Source of the DNA: Siphonodentalium dalli
Taxonomy: Eukaryota; Mollusca; Scaphopoda; Gadilida; Siphonodentaliidae
Direction of reading: 5' to 3'
DNA: 64,000 nt
Assembly: GCA_032622095.1 (NCBI GenBank)
Contig: CP136061.1
Location: 132,194,087-132,258,086, forward strand
Of the stretch, positions 54,866-64,000 are shown in pieces. Each line of letters starts with the position of its first letter. Within the stretch, counting starts at the first letter, position 1. The translations under genes were made by a program, and so were the position numbers. The notes below the pieces were generated by a model. The model did no database searches. It was not told the DNA's origin and saw only the letters and a program-made list of their open reading frames with translations.

Positions 54866-56024
54866 TTTAAGGACTTTGCTAACCCAATTTTTCCCAAATT
54901 TAATGGAGTCCAAAATAAAGGTTTATGTTCACATTTATTAGTAATCACAGTAACCAATCCCATGGATGCAACATCTTAAGAGTATAATTCATGGTAGATT
55001 ATGTTAGAAATTCAAAATGTGAAATTTGTAGAAGTTTTTAAAATCTATTTTTTCGAACCCAAATTCAACAAACACAAAGATTATACAGTAATGCCCTAAT
55101 TAATCGACTCCTTTAACCACAGCAGAAATATGGATTGTTGCCATTCATCGGCTTTCCGATGAATGGCAACAAGGGGGTGAAATATGGCTTGTTGCCATTC
55201 ATCGGCTTTCCGATGAATGGCAACAAGCCATATTTCCGACTAAATCCTGAAAAGTTACCCATAATTCTGCTGTGGTTAAAGGAGTCGATTAATTAGGGCA
55301 TTACTGTATCTAACAAAAAGATATGGGTATGTGTACCGAACACTGTGAAGAATGATGAACAATAAAGATATACTCACATTTCTTCAGTTTTATTAAGAGT
55401 TTTGGCTTGGAAGCAGTTGTTTACAAATGGTAGATTTCATTGCTCAGCAAAGCTATTTGGGAACTGAATTTGATGGGTCAAGATAATGTTCACTCAAGCC
55501 TGCTGGGATTATGACCAGCCAGTGCTGAACCATGAGAGTACTTTATCCTGACTCAGGCTGATTGGTGACCTAGTTTCTGGGGTATGGGGTACACCAGATT
55601 GGGGATTACACAGTTCTTTTGTCAAGAGATTCACAACACACCACTGTCCACAGATATTAACATTTAACTGCCACCTCACTACAAGCGATGTCAGGTAACT
55701 TACTCAATTATTTGTAAACAATTGGTTCTTAGTAATTTTATCAAAGAATGCTTGATAAATATGAATATTATTTTATTGTTCATCATTCTTCACAGTATTC
55801 AGTAGACATTGCAGGGATTCCGCTATACCGGCAGGGGGTCCTTTTGACAGCCACATTCCCCTAGTCAAGTTTTCCCCTAGACACCAACTTCATTCATTTC
55901 AAAGTATTAAGTTACCTCTATAAATTTCACATGTAATATTTCTAACATATTCCACCATGAATAATACTCTTAAAATGTTGCATTCATGTGTTTGGGGAAA
56001 ATTGGGTTAGCAAAGTCCTTAAGT
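54866..56024. repeat. Diverged foldback region around a Family A MITE
   Basis: TTAAGGACTTTGCTAACCCA (54867) pairs with TGGGTTAGCAAAGTCCTTAA (ending 56022). AACATCTTAAGAGTATAATT (about 54969) pairs with AATACTCTTAAAATGTTGCA (about 55965). Further in, CACTGTGAAGAATGATGAAC (about 55340) pairs with GTTCATCATTCTTCACAGT (about 55778). The pairing is interrupted and asymmetric. The left arm holds a Family A MITE with no partner on the right. Confidence 0.75.
55084..55308. mobile_element. Family A MITE with duplicated centre
   Basis: TACAGTAATGCCCTAATTAA and TTAGGGCATTACTGTA are perfect ends. The central hairpin (CATTCATCGGCTTTCCGATG) occurs twice, separated by AAGGGGGTGAAATATGG. The left arm lacks the GGGTAACTTTTCAGGATTTAG segment. 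This is a useful structural variant that suggests replication slippage or gap repair at the hairpin. Confidence 0.9.
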
Positions 56025-56600
56025 TATCATTTCAACCTCACAACATCAGGTTTATTGGCCAATGAAAGACTGTACAAAAGGTTAATTTCACTGGGAAATT
56101 TCACTGGGAAATTATTCCATTGTATGTAGAAATATCAATCCCTGGTAGGCAGCTAACAAACTTGCCCAGATACACGAGTCAGGTTACCATACTATACATG
56201 GATCACAAAGCTGTGACTGTCAAGAATTCTAATGGGCCCCTCAGTTTCTTGTAAAACCTACACAATAAATCAGTTAGAACTTTATAACAGCATCACCACC
56301 CATAAATACAAATATGTGATAGAAATTGGCCTTAGACATGTACCAGTGTTACAGTTTAACTCTCCCCTATAAATTTCATCCACCCCCTATAAGGTTATCT
56401 TCTTCTTGCCCTGATCATTTTTCTTGAAATTGACCTAGTTGAAGTTATCTCCGCTGCCCACCACAACCCCCCCCCCCCCCCAAACCTGAATTGTTTTTAA
56501 GGTAAAACAAATTTTGTGATAAATTGGTTCCATTCAACTGTTAGGCTAAAATAGCATCAGTAAAACAACATTACCAGGGATTACTGATGAGTGGTGCATT
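56025..56600. other. Non-coding stretch with poly-C
   Basis: C-run at about 56467-56481. A direct repeat TTTCACTGGGAAATT (56087 and 56099) is visible. No gene was recognised. Confidence 0.4.
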
Positions 56601-58650
56601 AGTCAGTGCACGGTTAATGGACATAAAGTCCGATCCAAAAATAAGGTTTTAATCAAATTTATAAAATGGTATAACTAATATATTATTAGCTCAACTTTAC
56701 TTTGTAAAGTTTGAGCTATTGCCATGGCTTGGTATCCGTCATCCGTGTGTGTGTATGTGCATGTGTGTGATTCGTCAAAATATTCCTTTAGCACGGGCTA
56801 TGGGCCATTGGGTCGTACCTTTGGTCGGATCATAATAAAATTTGTCATAACTGCTGACATTGACATGTAGATGGAAACGAGTCATTTTGGGGTCATTCGG
56901 AAAAAAAACATGGCCACCAGCGGCTATCTTGGATTTCAAAATTCAATCCATTAGCACGGGCCACAGATCCTACTGTTAGTCTGATCATCATGAAATTTGT
57001 CATGGATGTTGATATTAACATGTAGATGGGAACGAGTAATTTTGGGGTCGATCAGCCATAAAACATGGCTGCCAACAGCCATCTTGGATTTTATTCTTTG
57101 TATGACTAAATTGTTTGACATGGGCTACAGGTCGTACCTTTGGTCTGATCATCATGAAATTTGTCATGGATGTTAATATTGACATGTATATGGGAACGAG
57201 TCATTTTGGGGTCATTTGGCCATAAAACATGGGTGCTGGCAGCCATCTTGGATTTTGCTCTTTGCATGACTAAATCCTTTGGCACGAGCTACAAGTCGTA
57301 CCTTTGGTCGGATCATTATGAAATTTGTTAGGGCTCTTGACATTTACATGTAGATGGGAACGAGTAATTTTGGCATCATTCGGCAAAATAACATGGGTGC
57401 CAGCAGCCTTCATGTATTTCAAGATTCAGTCCATTAGCACGGGCTATATAGGCCGGAGTTTTCATCTGATCATCATGAATATTGTCGAGGATGTTAATAT
57501 TGACATGTAGATGGGAACGAGTCATTTTGGGGTCATTTTTCAGCCATAAAACATGGCCACCAGCAGCCATCTTGGATTTTAATCTTTGCATGACTAAATC
57601 CTTTGGCACGGGCTACAGGTCGTACCTTTGGTCAGATCATTATGAAATTTGTCATGGCTGTTGACATGTACATGTAGATGGGAAACGAGTTATTATGGGG
57701 TCATTCGGCAAAAAAACATGGGGCCAGTGGCCATCTTGGATTTCAAATTCAATCCATTAGCACGGGCTACAGACCGGACTGTTTGCCCTATCATCATGAA
57801 ATTTGTATGGATGTTAATATTGACATATAGATGGGAACGAGGCAGCCATCTTGGAATTTACTCATTGCATGACTAAATCCTTTGGCAGGGCTATAAGTCG
57901 TAACTTTGGTCTGATCATTATGAAATTTGTCATGGCTGTTAACATTGACATGTAGATGGGAACGAATATTTTGGGGTCATTCGGCCATAAAACATGTCTG
58001 CTGGCAGTCATCTTGGATTTTACTCTTTGCATGACTAAATCCTTTGGCACACCCTACACTACAGTTCACTTCCTTCAGCCGATCATCACCAAACTTCAAA
58101 TTAATCTTGATATTGATTTACTAGATGGAAGCCATCAAATGTTTTTGAATTTCATTTGAAAACATAGCTGCCAGCAACCTTCTTGGATTTTACTGTATAT
58201 ATCTCTTCATGTTGATAATCTAGTATAATTATGAGTAGTATTACTTAGACATTTCAACTTTCCGCATTCCTAATCGCTCCATTGACTGTGACACATGAAA
58301 TTATTCCCTATCAAAGTTGAGCTGCAGTGTCATTGACACTTTCATAATATAATGCTTCGCTCTTTGTGATACCATTTAGAACTTTGATTAAAACCTTATT
58401 TTTTGGGACTTAGTTTATGGTTACTGGACATAAAGTCCCAAAAATTTATAATTTGGTATAACTAATATAATATATAGCTTCACTCTTTGTGCAGTCTGGG
58501 TGAACGTTGACTCTTATATTCAATGTTGTAATGAATATTTAGGTATGAGTTTACTCAGACTGCTCTTTGTGATACCATTTAGAAATTCGATTAAAACCTT
58601 ATTTTTGGACTTTATGTCCAGCAACTGTGGTCAGTGTCACTGCTCAGTGC
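56601..58650. repeat. Larger unit bounded by ~85 bp inverted repeats, enclosing the Family F array
   Basis: GGACATAAAGTCC, AAAATAAGGTTTTAATCAAA and AATGGTATAACTAATATA at 56601-56690 pair with 58549-58650 (TTAAAACCTTATTTTTGGAC, CTTTATGTCC, CAGTGC). A second inverted copy lies at 58370-58460. The duplicated right side suggests a local duplication after the inverted structure formed. Confidence 0.7.
56691..58343 (-). repeat. Family F tandem array, about ten ~160 bp units, minus orientation
   Basis: TAGCTCAACTTTACTTTGTA opens the block. Units then recur roughly every 155-165 bp, marked by GACATGTAGATGGGAACGAG near 56862, 57016, 57182, 57345, 57504, 57668, 57823 and 57950. The distal end (GAGCTGCAGTGTCATTGACA) matches the 36973 end of the short copy. 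Frames within (60-77 codons, RWERVILGSF recurring) are translation of the repeat. Confidence 0.88.
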
Positions 58651-58711
58651 ATGCTGTCTACAGATAAAACAAATTCAAACTACTGCAATCTTTCTAAACA
58701 AACTTACACAC

Positions 58712-58898
58712 CTGCACGGTTGCAATTGACTTAATAAATGTCTGGCAACAACTTCTTCTGAATGATAACAAGACACAGAGCAATTGTAAGTCATGGCAGT
58801 ACATGCTGGTACATTGATAAATTTAGTCACCTCATAAACCGCGGCATCGAAGAGCGATTTACCAAAAAATCTCCCCAAAAAAGGTGTCCGTGACGTCA
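58712..58898 (-). CDS. Candidate exon, unknown product
   Basis: On the minus strand an open stretch includes FGKSLFDAAVYEVTKFIN, then CSVSCYHSEEVVARHLLSQL and QPCR. It runs into a strong donor-like site, CAG|GTGTGTAAGT, at 58712/58711 (the overlapping GTAAGT is an alternative donor at 58708/58707). The only internal ATG with a good run is at 58794-58792. Upstream at 58891-58898 lies TGACGTCA, which could be a promoter element if this is a first exon. No family was recognised; chance remains possible. Confidence 0.28.
58891..58898. promoter_or_regulatory. CRE-like palindrome TGACGTCA
   Basis: An exact full CREB/ATF consensus is present, with ACACGGAAGC (ETS-like GGAA core) about 10 bp away. 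It sits between two candidate minus-strand exons. Identity of the motif is seen; function is inference. Confidence 0.35.
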
Positions 58899-59007
58899 CA
58901 ACACGGAAGCAATAATCATTATTGCCGAAAATAATATGCAGTTACTAAAAATAGTTTAATTACAGTTATAAATAGATACCACGAGGGCTTCTCACCTGGT
59001 GAGAAAT

Positions 59008-59346
59008 TCAGTCATTGTAGAAATATTGTGCACGTGGTCGTCGGAGCTGTGCTATCACGGAGGCGAAAGGGGTTGCATGGCGCTTGGCCCGGGGAACATG
59101 CCAAATTTGGTCAGTTGGAAATTCCGCCGTACGGTACCTCCCCATGTTTTCGCTAATTGGCATACCTTGTGTTTTATGCATTGTCTCTCGTCCACATACG
59201 GACCAAGTATACTGGTGTTGCTTTTTACCCTGTTTGATATCAGACACAACATAATTATCCAAACTGAACGAGTTTTCACCATTCGTTGTGATGAAGTCAT
59301 ACGTGCTGCGGTCCCAGTAATCGAAGAAACTCAGCCTCATCGTCAT
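59008..59346 (-). CDS. Candidate small protein or exon, 112 codons, unknown family
   Basis: This is the most protein-like frame in the window. It starts at a true ATG (59346-59344), with an in-frame stop TGA 15 nt upstream, and ends TGA at 59010-59008. The product begins MTMRLSFFDYWDRSTYDF, continues YTWSVCGRETMHKTQGMP and GRYRTAEFPTDQIWHVPR, and ends RRPRAQYFYND. It is rich in Tyr, Trp, Arg and Thr, with no signal peptide or membrane segment. Just after the stop is a donor-like CAG|GTGAG (58996/58995), with a good acceptor (CTATTTTTAG) 51 bp on, so the transcript could continue. The plus strand is also open for 120 codons but lacks an early ATG and looks less natural. I cannot name a family. 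Confidence 0.42.
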   Translation of the reverse strand: MTMRLSFFDYWDRSTYDFITTNGENSFSLDNYVVSDIKQGKKQHQYTWSVCGRETMHKTQGMPISENMGRYRTAEFPTDQIWHVPRAKRHATPFASVIAQLRRPRAQYFYND

Positions 59347-59361
59347 ACAAGAAAACCATAG

Positions 59362-59598
59362 TCAGAAATGGTAACGCCACCAATATCATATTATTAGCCA
59401 TAAATATAAATTATAATATAATTATACTATAAACTAGCTTTAACATTTTTTGTGGGAAATATGCATACTTCCATATTTCAAGTTTTCCCGTTTCGCGTGT
59501 TATACATTACATTCTTCAAACTGTCTTCAATATTACACAAGCTGATGGGCCCGACTTCGTCCGGGCTGTTTCCCATCTGATTTCCGGCGAATTGACTA
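59362..59598. other. Non-coding stretch upstream of the candidate CDS
   Basis: AT-rich. No TATA/CRE-type promoter was obvious for the minus-strand frame. Confidence 0.3.
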
Positions 59599-60975
59599 TT
59601 TCGAAAGTCAAGGTCAGGTCATGGTCATGATTTGACCCGTCCAAAACACCCCCGCCCCGCAGGGGGGGGGGGGGGCTGGAAAAAAACTGCGGTACACAAC
59701 GTACCGGGGGTGGGGGGGTACATAGGCGTCAAAAATTTACACGTAAATTTTTTCCTTATTCATTTAGGGGGGGGGGGGGGTTGTCGGAAAAATTTCCGCA
59801 ATATTTTTCCAAATATGTATTTTCAGACTCACAACTTCAATTTTCTCTCATTTTATAGAATATGGATTAACCTTAATATCCAAATCATATATACATGAGT
59901 AGTACAATCCAACTAAAAAAATTTTGGATAACCACTGTCTTGGTTTACATGTGATATTGACCCCATTAACCCTTTTAATAATGCCGACTATGTCAGTGTC
60001 TACCAGTCGAATGCAGAATTCTACCCTGCGATCGCGTATCTGGCAAATTTTTACTGCAGAACTATCCCATGTATTCTGATGTATTAAACAATTTCTCCTC
60101 CAATGGTATCAGAAAACAGTTATATGCTGGTATCTCACTCATCTCATTTGCATCTTTTTCAAAGTCGAGGTCATTTTTAAAGTGCATACAAAGCGTTGCG
60201 ATCACCAATATACATGTTTGTACATGTCATGACATCACGAGGTACACATCTGCGTTCTACTCTGTTCTACTGGTAGACAATGACCATTTTAGTTATAATA
60301 ATCTAAACTAAGTTACCAAGCACCTTCTCGTGAATTGTATGCTCTGGTGTTTCCGGTCAAACCGAGTTGTCCGGCTGGGGTAGATTTGATTTTTCTGGTG
60401 GGGTGGGGGGGGGGGGGCAAATCGTCAGTGGAAAAAAACTGCAGTTTTTGCTGTTTTGGGGGGGGTGCCCAAACCGAAGAAAAAAGTTTTTTCCACCCTG
60501 TGTCTGCAGTTTTTTTTCCGCCCCCCCCCCCCCCTGCGCCCCGGAGAAAAATACCCCTAGGTATCAAATTTCGTCGAAATCCGTCCGTTTTACCCCACTT
60601 GACCTTTAATTAACAATTTTGAAGGTCAAGGTAAGGTCGGAGTCATGATTTGACCCGTCCAAAACACTCCCCCGACAAAAGTAGCCTTAGGTATCAAATT
60701 TCGTCGAAATCCATCCGTTTTACCCGATTTGACCTTTGATTGTCCACATTGAAGGTCAAGGTTACGCCGATGTCACAATTTGACCCGTTCAAAACACTCC
60801 CCGGACAAAAGTATCCCTAGGTATCAAATTTCGCCGAAATTCGTCCGTTTTACCCAAATTTACCTTGCATTGACAGTTTTAAATGTCAAGATCAGGTCGG
60901 GGTCACGATTTGACCCGTCCAAAACACTTCCCGGACACAAATACCCCTAAGTATCAAATTACGTTGAAATCTATG
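59599..60975 (+). repeat. Tandem array, ~120-130 bp unit, interrupted by an insertion
   Basis: Units share ATTTGACCCGTCCAAAACAC, then CTAGGTATCAAATTTCGTCG, AATCCGTCCGTTTTACCC and GAAGGTCAAGG. Starts are near 59633, 60648, 60780 and 60911. The first unit is split at 59658/60538 by the G/C-tract element. Confidence 0.85.
59654..60542. mobile_element. 879 bp element with G-run/C-run termini, 5 bp target duplication
   Basis: The element is 59659-60537. Termini are GCA followed by about 14 G and CTGGAAAAAAACTGC, and the inverse GCAGTTTTTTTTCCG followed by about 14 C and TGC. GCCCC is duplicated at 59654-59658 and 60538-60542. Removing the element plus one GCCCC restores a normal tandem unit (CAAAACACCCCC-GCCCC-GGAGAAAAATACCCC), so the boundaries are supported. 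Internal G-runs lie at 59705-59718 and 59767-59780, and 60400-60470 repeats the GTGGAAAAAAACTGCAG motif. It is non-coding. Confidence 0.85.
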
Positions 60976-61401
60976 GAAAGCCGAAGAGGACATTTTTGTT
61001 GCTAATTGCTAGATATACGGCGCACGACTTGTCGCGGTTTTTTAAAGGTGTTTCAAACTAGGAGATATAATTATTCTGCGTTTCAAATGGTGATGAATTA
61101 TAGTATTTTATACAAATTTTATGGCATAAATTGTTATTAAAACCGTATATACTATAACAAAAATCAATGACTCGAAAATTAAGGGGGCCTTTAAACAAAG
61201 TTTATTCTGCTGCGCAGTTTGTTATAGCCTCCAGTATTCATTGAGCGTTATAGCCCCACTGTTATAATTCGCCTTTAGCAGGCGTACTCTTGCCTAAGAT
61301 TATTGAGATATTAGGGCACACGTAATTACATTAAATCGCATGGAAACATAACAATTGTGTGGGCTGCTTGGCGTGAATAATGTAATGAGAAATAAGGTCA
61401 T
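60976..61401. other. Non-coding stretch
   Basis: No gene or RNA was recognised. Confidence 0.35.
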
Positions 61402-61552
61402 ACGTAATGACATTAAACTCAAGAAAACCCGCGAAAACAAAACAAAATCACATTTAATGTTTTAAGTTATTTCCTTCATAAAAAGAATCTTCGTGATAAT
61501 GAACCCTCTCAATACTTTAGAATATAGAATTAACCTTAAAATAACAAAAACC

Positions 61553-61673
61553 TTCGGAATAGAGAACCTTCGGAATAGCGAACCTTCGGATTGGTGAACC
61601 TTCGGAATAGCGAACATTCAGAGAAATTTCGGAATAGTGTACCTTCGGGATAGTGAACCTTCGGAATAGAGAC
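61553..61673 (+). repeat. Minisatellite GAACCTTCGGAATAG(N), block 1
   Basis: About 7-8 copies of a 15-17 bp unit with small variants (GGATTGGTGAACC, GGGATAGTGAACC). Block 2 is at 62084-62214. Confidence 0.9.
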
Positions 61674-62083
61674 ATGCCCCCCAATATTCATATTATATGC
61701 CCAGAGTTCAAAGGTATGGGCCCATAAAATTATAAAATTTGGCCCTTAAAATATTGAACCCCAAATTGGAGCCCGCACAGAACAGCACTTAAGTCAACTG
61801 TACCTGTGTCATGTCCCAATGCAGGAGGGTCCATATATACCACAACATTCATATTATATGCCAATAATTCAAAGGTATGGGCCACGTAATCACATTAAAT
61901 CTCAAGAAAACCCGCGAAAACAAAACAAAATCACATTTAATGTTCTAAGTTATTTCCTCCTGTATCTGTATCGGTATGCGCACATGATCAGTTCGGATGG
62001 GAGCGCACACTCCATAAAAAGAATCTTCGTGATAATGAACCCTCTCAATACTTTAGAATATAGAATTAACCTAAAAATAACAA

Positions 62084-62214
62084 AAACCTTCGGAATAGAG
62101 AACCTTCTGAATAGCGAACCTTCGGAATAGTGAACCTTCGAAATAGCAATTATTCAGAATAGTGAACCTTCGGAATAGTGGACCTTCGGGATAGCGAACC
62201 GTCATAATAGAAAC
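62084..62214 (+). repeat. Minisatellite GAACCTTCGGAATAG(N), block 2
   Basis: About 8 copies of the same unit, with variants such as GAACCTTCTGAATAGC and GGACCTTCGGGATAGC. The order of variants differs from block 1. Confidence 0.9.
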
Positions 62215-62215
62215 A

Positions 62216-62572
62216 TGTCCTCACAATTACACCGGTGACGTAAACACATGTGCTAATCTTTGTTGGACTATCGTCACTCTATCGGTACGGTTTATAATCA
62301 AGTACGAAAAAATACCTAATCATAATACATTCGCCCAGTGGATTATCGATCGTCCGCTCTAACATGAAAAACTGTAATACAGCTTACACCACCTTGTGGC
62401 GTAATAAAGTAACATGCTTGTCAGTCTTTAACTGTATCGTCTCCATATTCTACCTCCTCACTCGTTATCCATGTCTTCTCCAAAAGTATAACGCTAATTT
62501 TACTCGGCGAATTCAGTGGTGCAAGATCGGTGTAGCATACGGTGTAGAAAATCCAATATTTGCGGAGCAGCA
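62216..62572. other. Non-coding stretch
   Basis: A 70-codon plus-strand frame (62364-62576) ends at the TTAA element boundary and has no recognisable motif. Confidence 0.35.
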
Positions 62573-62576
62573 TTAA

Positions 62577-63034
62577 AGGTTCTCAATCCGATCAGATGCT
62601 CATAAATTACTATTTCTTTGGCTTCGGGGGTAAACAAAATTTTATTCCAGTCGAGGAACCCACCCATCAAAGCTCAGAGTGATCAGATATTGATTTTTGA
62701 AGTTTGTTATTTCTCGAGATGTGTACTGGTAATTTGCCCAGAAACGCGTGGTCAATCGGACAAATTGAGGATGAAGATGGATAACTCTAAAATCATGTGG
62801 TAATAATAACCGCTTGATCTTAGAGTTATCCATCTTCATCCGCAATTTTGACGGAGACCATCATTTTGGTGGCGTGTTTCTGGGCCACAAACAATAGAAT
62901 TAACAAACTTCAAAATTCGATATCTGATCACTCTAGAGCGTTAATGGGTAGGTTCCTCGACTCGAATCAAATATTTGTTACCCCCAATGCCAAATAAATA
63001 GTAATTTAGGAGCGTCTGATCGGATTGAGTACCT
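62577..63034. mobile_element. Family G MITE, TTAA-bounded
   Basis: TTAA at 62573-62576 and 63035-63038. Ends are AGGTTCTCAATCCGATCAGA and TCTGATCGGATTGAGTACCT. Near the centre, GATGAAGATGGATAACTCTA (about 62770) and TAGAGTTATCCATCTTCATC (about 62820) form an additional strong hairpin. Confidence 0.9.
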
Positions 63035-63091
63035 TTAAGGCCACATGCAGAAGGTATGTTGGTTTAAATTTAGATTAGTTCTTTTTGTTAA

Positions 63092-63528
63092 ACATACAGA
63101 ATCCGATTCGATGGTCCCCAAATAATCAGATTCCAACAACAACATTTTATAGAAATGCCGCTTCAGTTATCAGAATCGATTAATTGCTCAAAAATAATGC
63201 TAACCACAGACTGTCTACTATAGTATAAAATTGCACGAAACGTGATATTTATCAACATGTCGTTCGACGAAATTTGGCCTTATCAACACAAAGCCTTTTG
63301 ATTTTAGAGTTATCCATCTTCATCCGCAATTTGGTCATAGACCGTCGCTCGTCGACTTTTTACTGGGCCACTTATAAGTCTCGATGGTGAAAAATAATAG
63401 ATTTCAAAAATCGATATCTAATAACTCTGAAATTTGATAGGTGGGTTCCTCGACTCGAATCAAATATTTGTTTACCCCCGAATCCAAATAAATAGTAATT
63501 GAGGGGCGCTTAATCGGATTATGCATAT
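63092..63528. mobile_element. Family G MITE, TTAA-bounded, degenerate
   Basis: TTAA at 63088-63091 and 63529-63532. Ends are decayed (ACATACAGAATCCGATTCGA, TTAATCGGATTATGCATAT). The interior (TAGAGTTATCCATCTTCATC, GGGTTCCTCGACTCGAATC) confirms membership. It lies 53 bp from the previous copy. Confidence 0.82.
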
Positions 63529-63647
63529 TTAACCATCGTTTTCAGAAAGAGTCCATGGTTATACTTTAACACAATATATCACAGAATACATAGGCCACCT
63601 CGTTTGTTCATAGAGTTAGGGTATATCTATTGCATTAGTATCTGTTT

Positions 63648-63870
63648 ATGGAGCTCCGTCGTCCAGTGGTTAGCGTGTCGGACTTGTATTCGCTATATGA
63701 GTTCGCAGCTCGTCGCTATTGTGAGTCTTCACACGACAATGGCTTGGCGGCTTTGAGCGAAGTGCAATTGTCGGATTGTTCGCTGTTTCAAATCCCGCGC
63801 CAAGTTGTGACCATTGAGCAAGGTAGCTCCTATGTATATGTATGCTTCGCACCACTCATGCGTTAAACGA
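63648..63870 (+). mobile_element. tRNA-derived SINE or tRNA-like relic
   Basis: A box A-like string TCGTCCAGTGG (63659-63669) is followed by TTAGCGTGTCGGACTTG, the usual continuation in tRNA-derived SINE heads. A box B-like GTTTCAAATCC (63785-63795) lies about 115 bp downstream, much farther than in a functional tRNA. No acceptor stem could be paired. It is best read as a SINE head with an insertion or a tRNA pseudogene. Frames of 61-72 codons on both strands are incidental. Confidence 0.5.
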
Positions 63871-64000
63871 GTACCAGCCAGCCTGTCATACTGGTGAGTA
63901 TCAGAGCATGTTCTGATCAAACTAGAGCAACGCCTGCAATGGTTACAGCCGGTTCATTGGTTGGCTTGCACAACTGACTGGGGTAATATTGTAATGTTAA

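Larger units (their letters stand above)
61402..62215 (+). repeat. ~480 bp tandem duplication carrying a 16 bp minisatellite
   Basis: Unit 1 (61402-61720) and unit 2 (61883-62215) share CGCGAAAACAAAACAAAATC, AAAAAGAATCTTCGTGATAA and CTCTCAATACTTTAGAATAT, then the minisatellite. Unit 2 has a ~50 bp extra block (CTGTATCTGTATCGGTATGC and following). CATTCATATTATATGCC(C/A)A links the units at 61686 and 61846. The 103-codon frame across it is repeat-derived. Confidence 0.8.

Noticed and set aside
57325-57876. Repeated short frames with RWERVILGSF
   Set aside because: They recur with the ~160 bp Family F unit and reflect the tandem array.
58999-59361. 120-codon plus-strand frame antisense to the candidate CDS
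   Set aside because: It lacks an early ATG and has many Cys and His residues, as expected for an antisense shadow. The minus-strand reading has a true ATG and better composition.
60335-60613. 80-92 codon frames rich in Gly and Pro
   Set aside because: They are translations of the G- and C-runs at the end of the 59659-60537 element.
63648-63870. Functional tRNA gene
   Set aside because: Box A- and box B-like strings are present but ~115 bp apart, and no acceptor stem or anticodon arm can be formed. It is listed as a SINE or relic instead.

Overview
This is a eukaryotic, animal-type window with almost no protein-coding content. It is AT-rich. No open frame exceeds about 120 codons, there are no operon-like gene runs, and most of the 64 kb consists of non-autonomous DNA transposons, foldback elements and tandem repeats. 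The ~150-170 bp tandem units, several carrying a recurring 'ATAACTC(A)GGTAAAA' phrase, and the 'GGACGGACGGACGCATG' repeat tail remind me of molluscan or other lophotrochozoan marine invertebrate genomes. That placement is inference and cannot be proven from this window.

Layout. 0-18 kb: scattered MITEs. Family A is palindromic with TA-CAGT ends, 16 copies in the window. Family B is a double-hairpin element with 8 bp target duplications. Family D is TTAA-bounded. A 2.15 kb element (3076-5229) splits an older repeat. A 964 bp palindrome (11079-12042) sits beside a LINE reverse-transcriptase relic (12139-12925), which is itself interrupted by a Family B copy with a perfect 8 bp duplication. 18-22 kb: a ~950 bp tandem duplication in which only the second copy carries a 1,125 bp TTAA element, so the first copy preserves the empty site. 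22-28 kb: a 79 bp-arm hairpin, another TTAA element, and more A and B copies. 28-45 kb: the centrepiece, a Russian-doll nest of insertions. A ~160 bp tandem array is interrupted by three elements (8 bp, 3 bp and 9 bp duplications). The 13.4 kb middle element contains a 6.6 kb TTAA element and a 2.9 kb CACGG-rich element, and the TTAA element contains a 5.5 kb element with inverted minisatellite arrays. 45-64 kb: more Family A copies, a hAT-like 1.25 kb element (49056-50309), three TTAA elements of one family, two arrays of a ~160 bp unit, a foldback at 54.9-56 kb, a G/C-tract-terminated element splitting a tandem array (59659-60537), a 16 bp minisatellite, and a tRNA-like SINE at the right edge.

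Possible host coding sequence is limited to three short minus-strand candidates: a 112-codon ATG frame at 59008-59346, an adjacent candidate exon at 58712-58898, and a candidate exon at 45502-45697. None matches a family I can name. The window is best read as intergenic or intronic sequence turned into a transposon burial ground. Its value lies in clear target duplications and empty sites that allow insertion order to be read directly.
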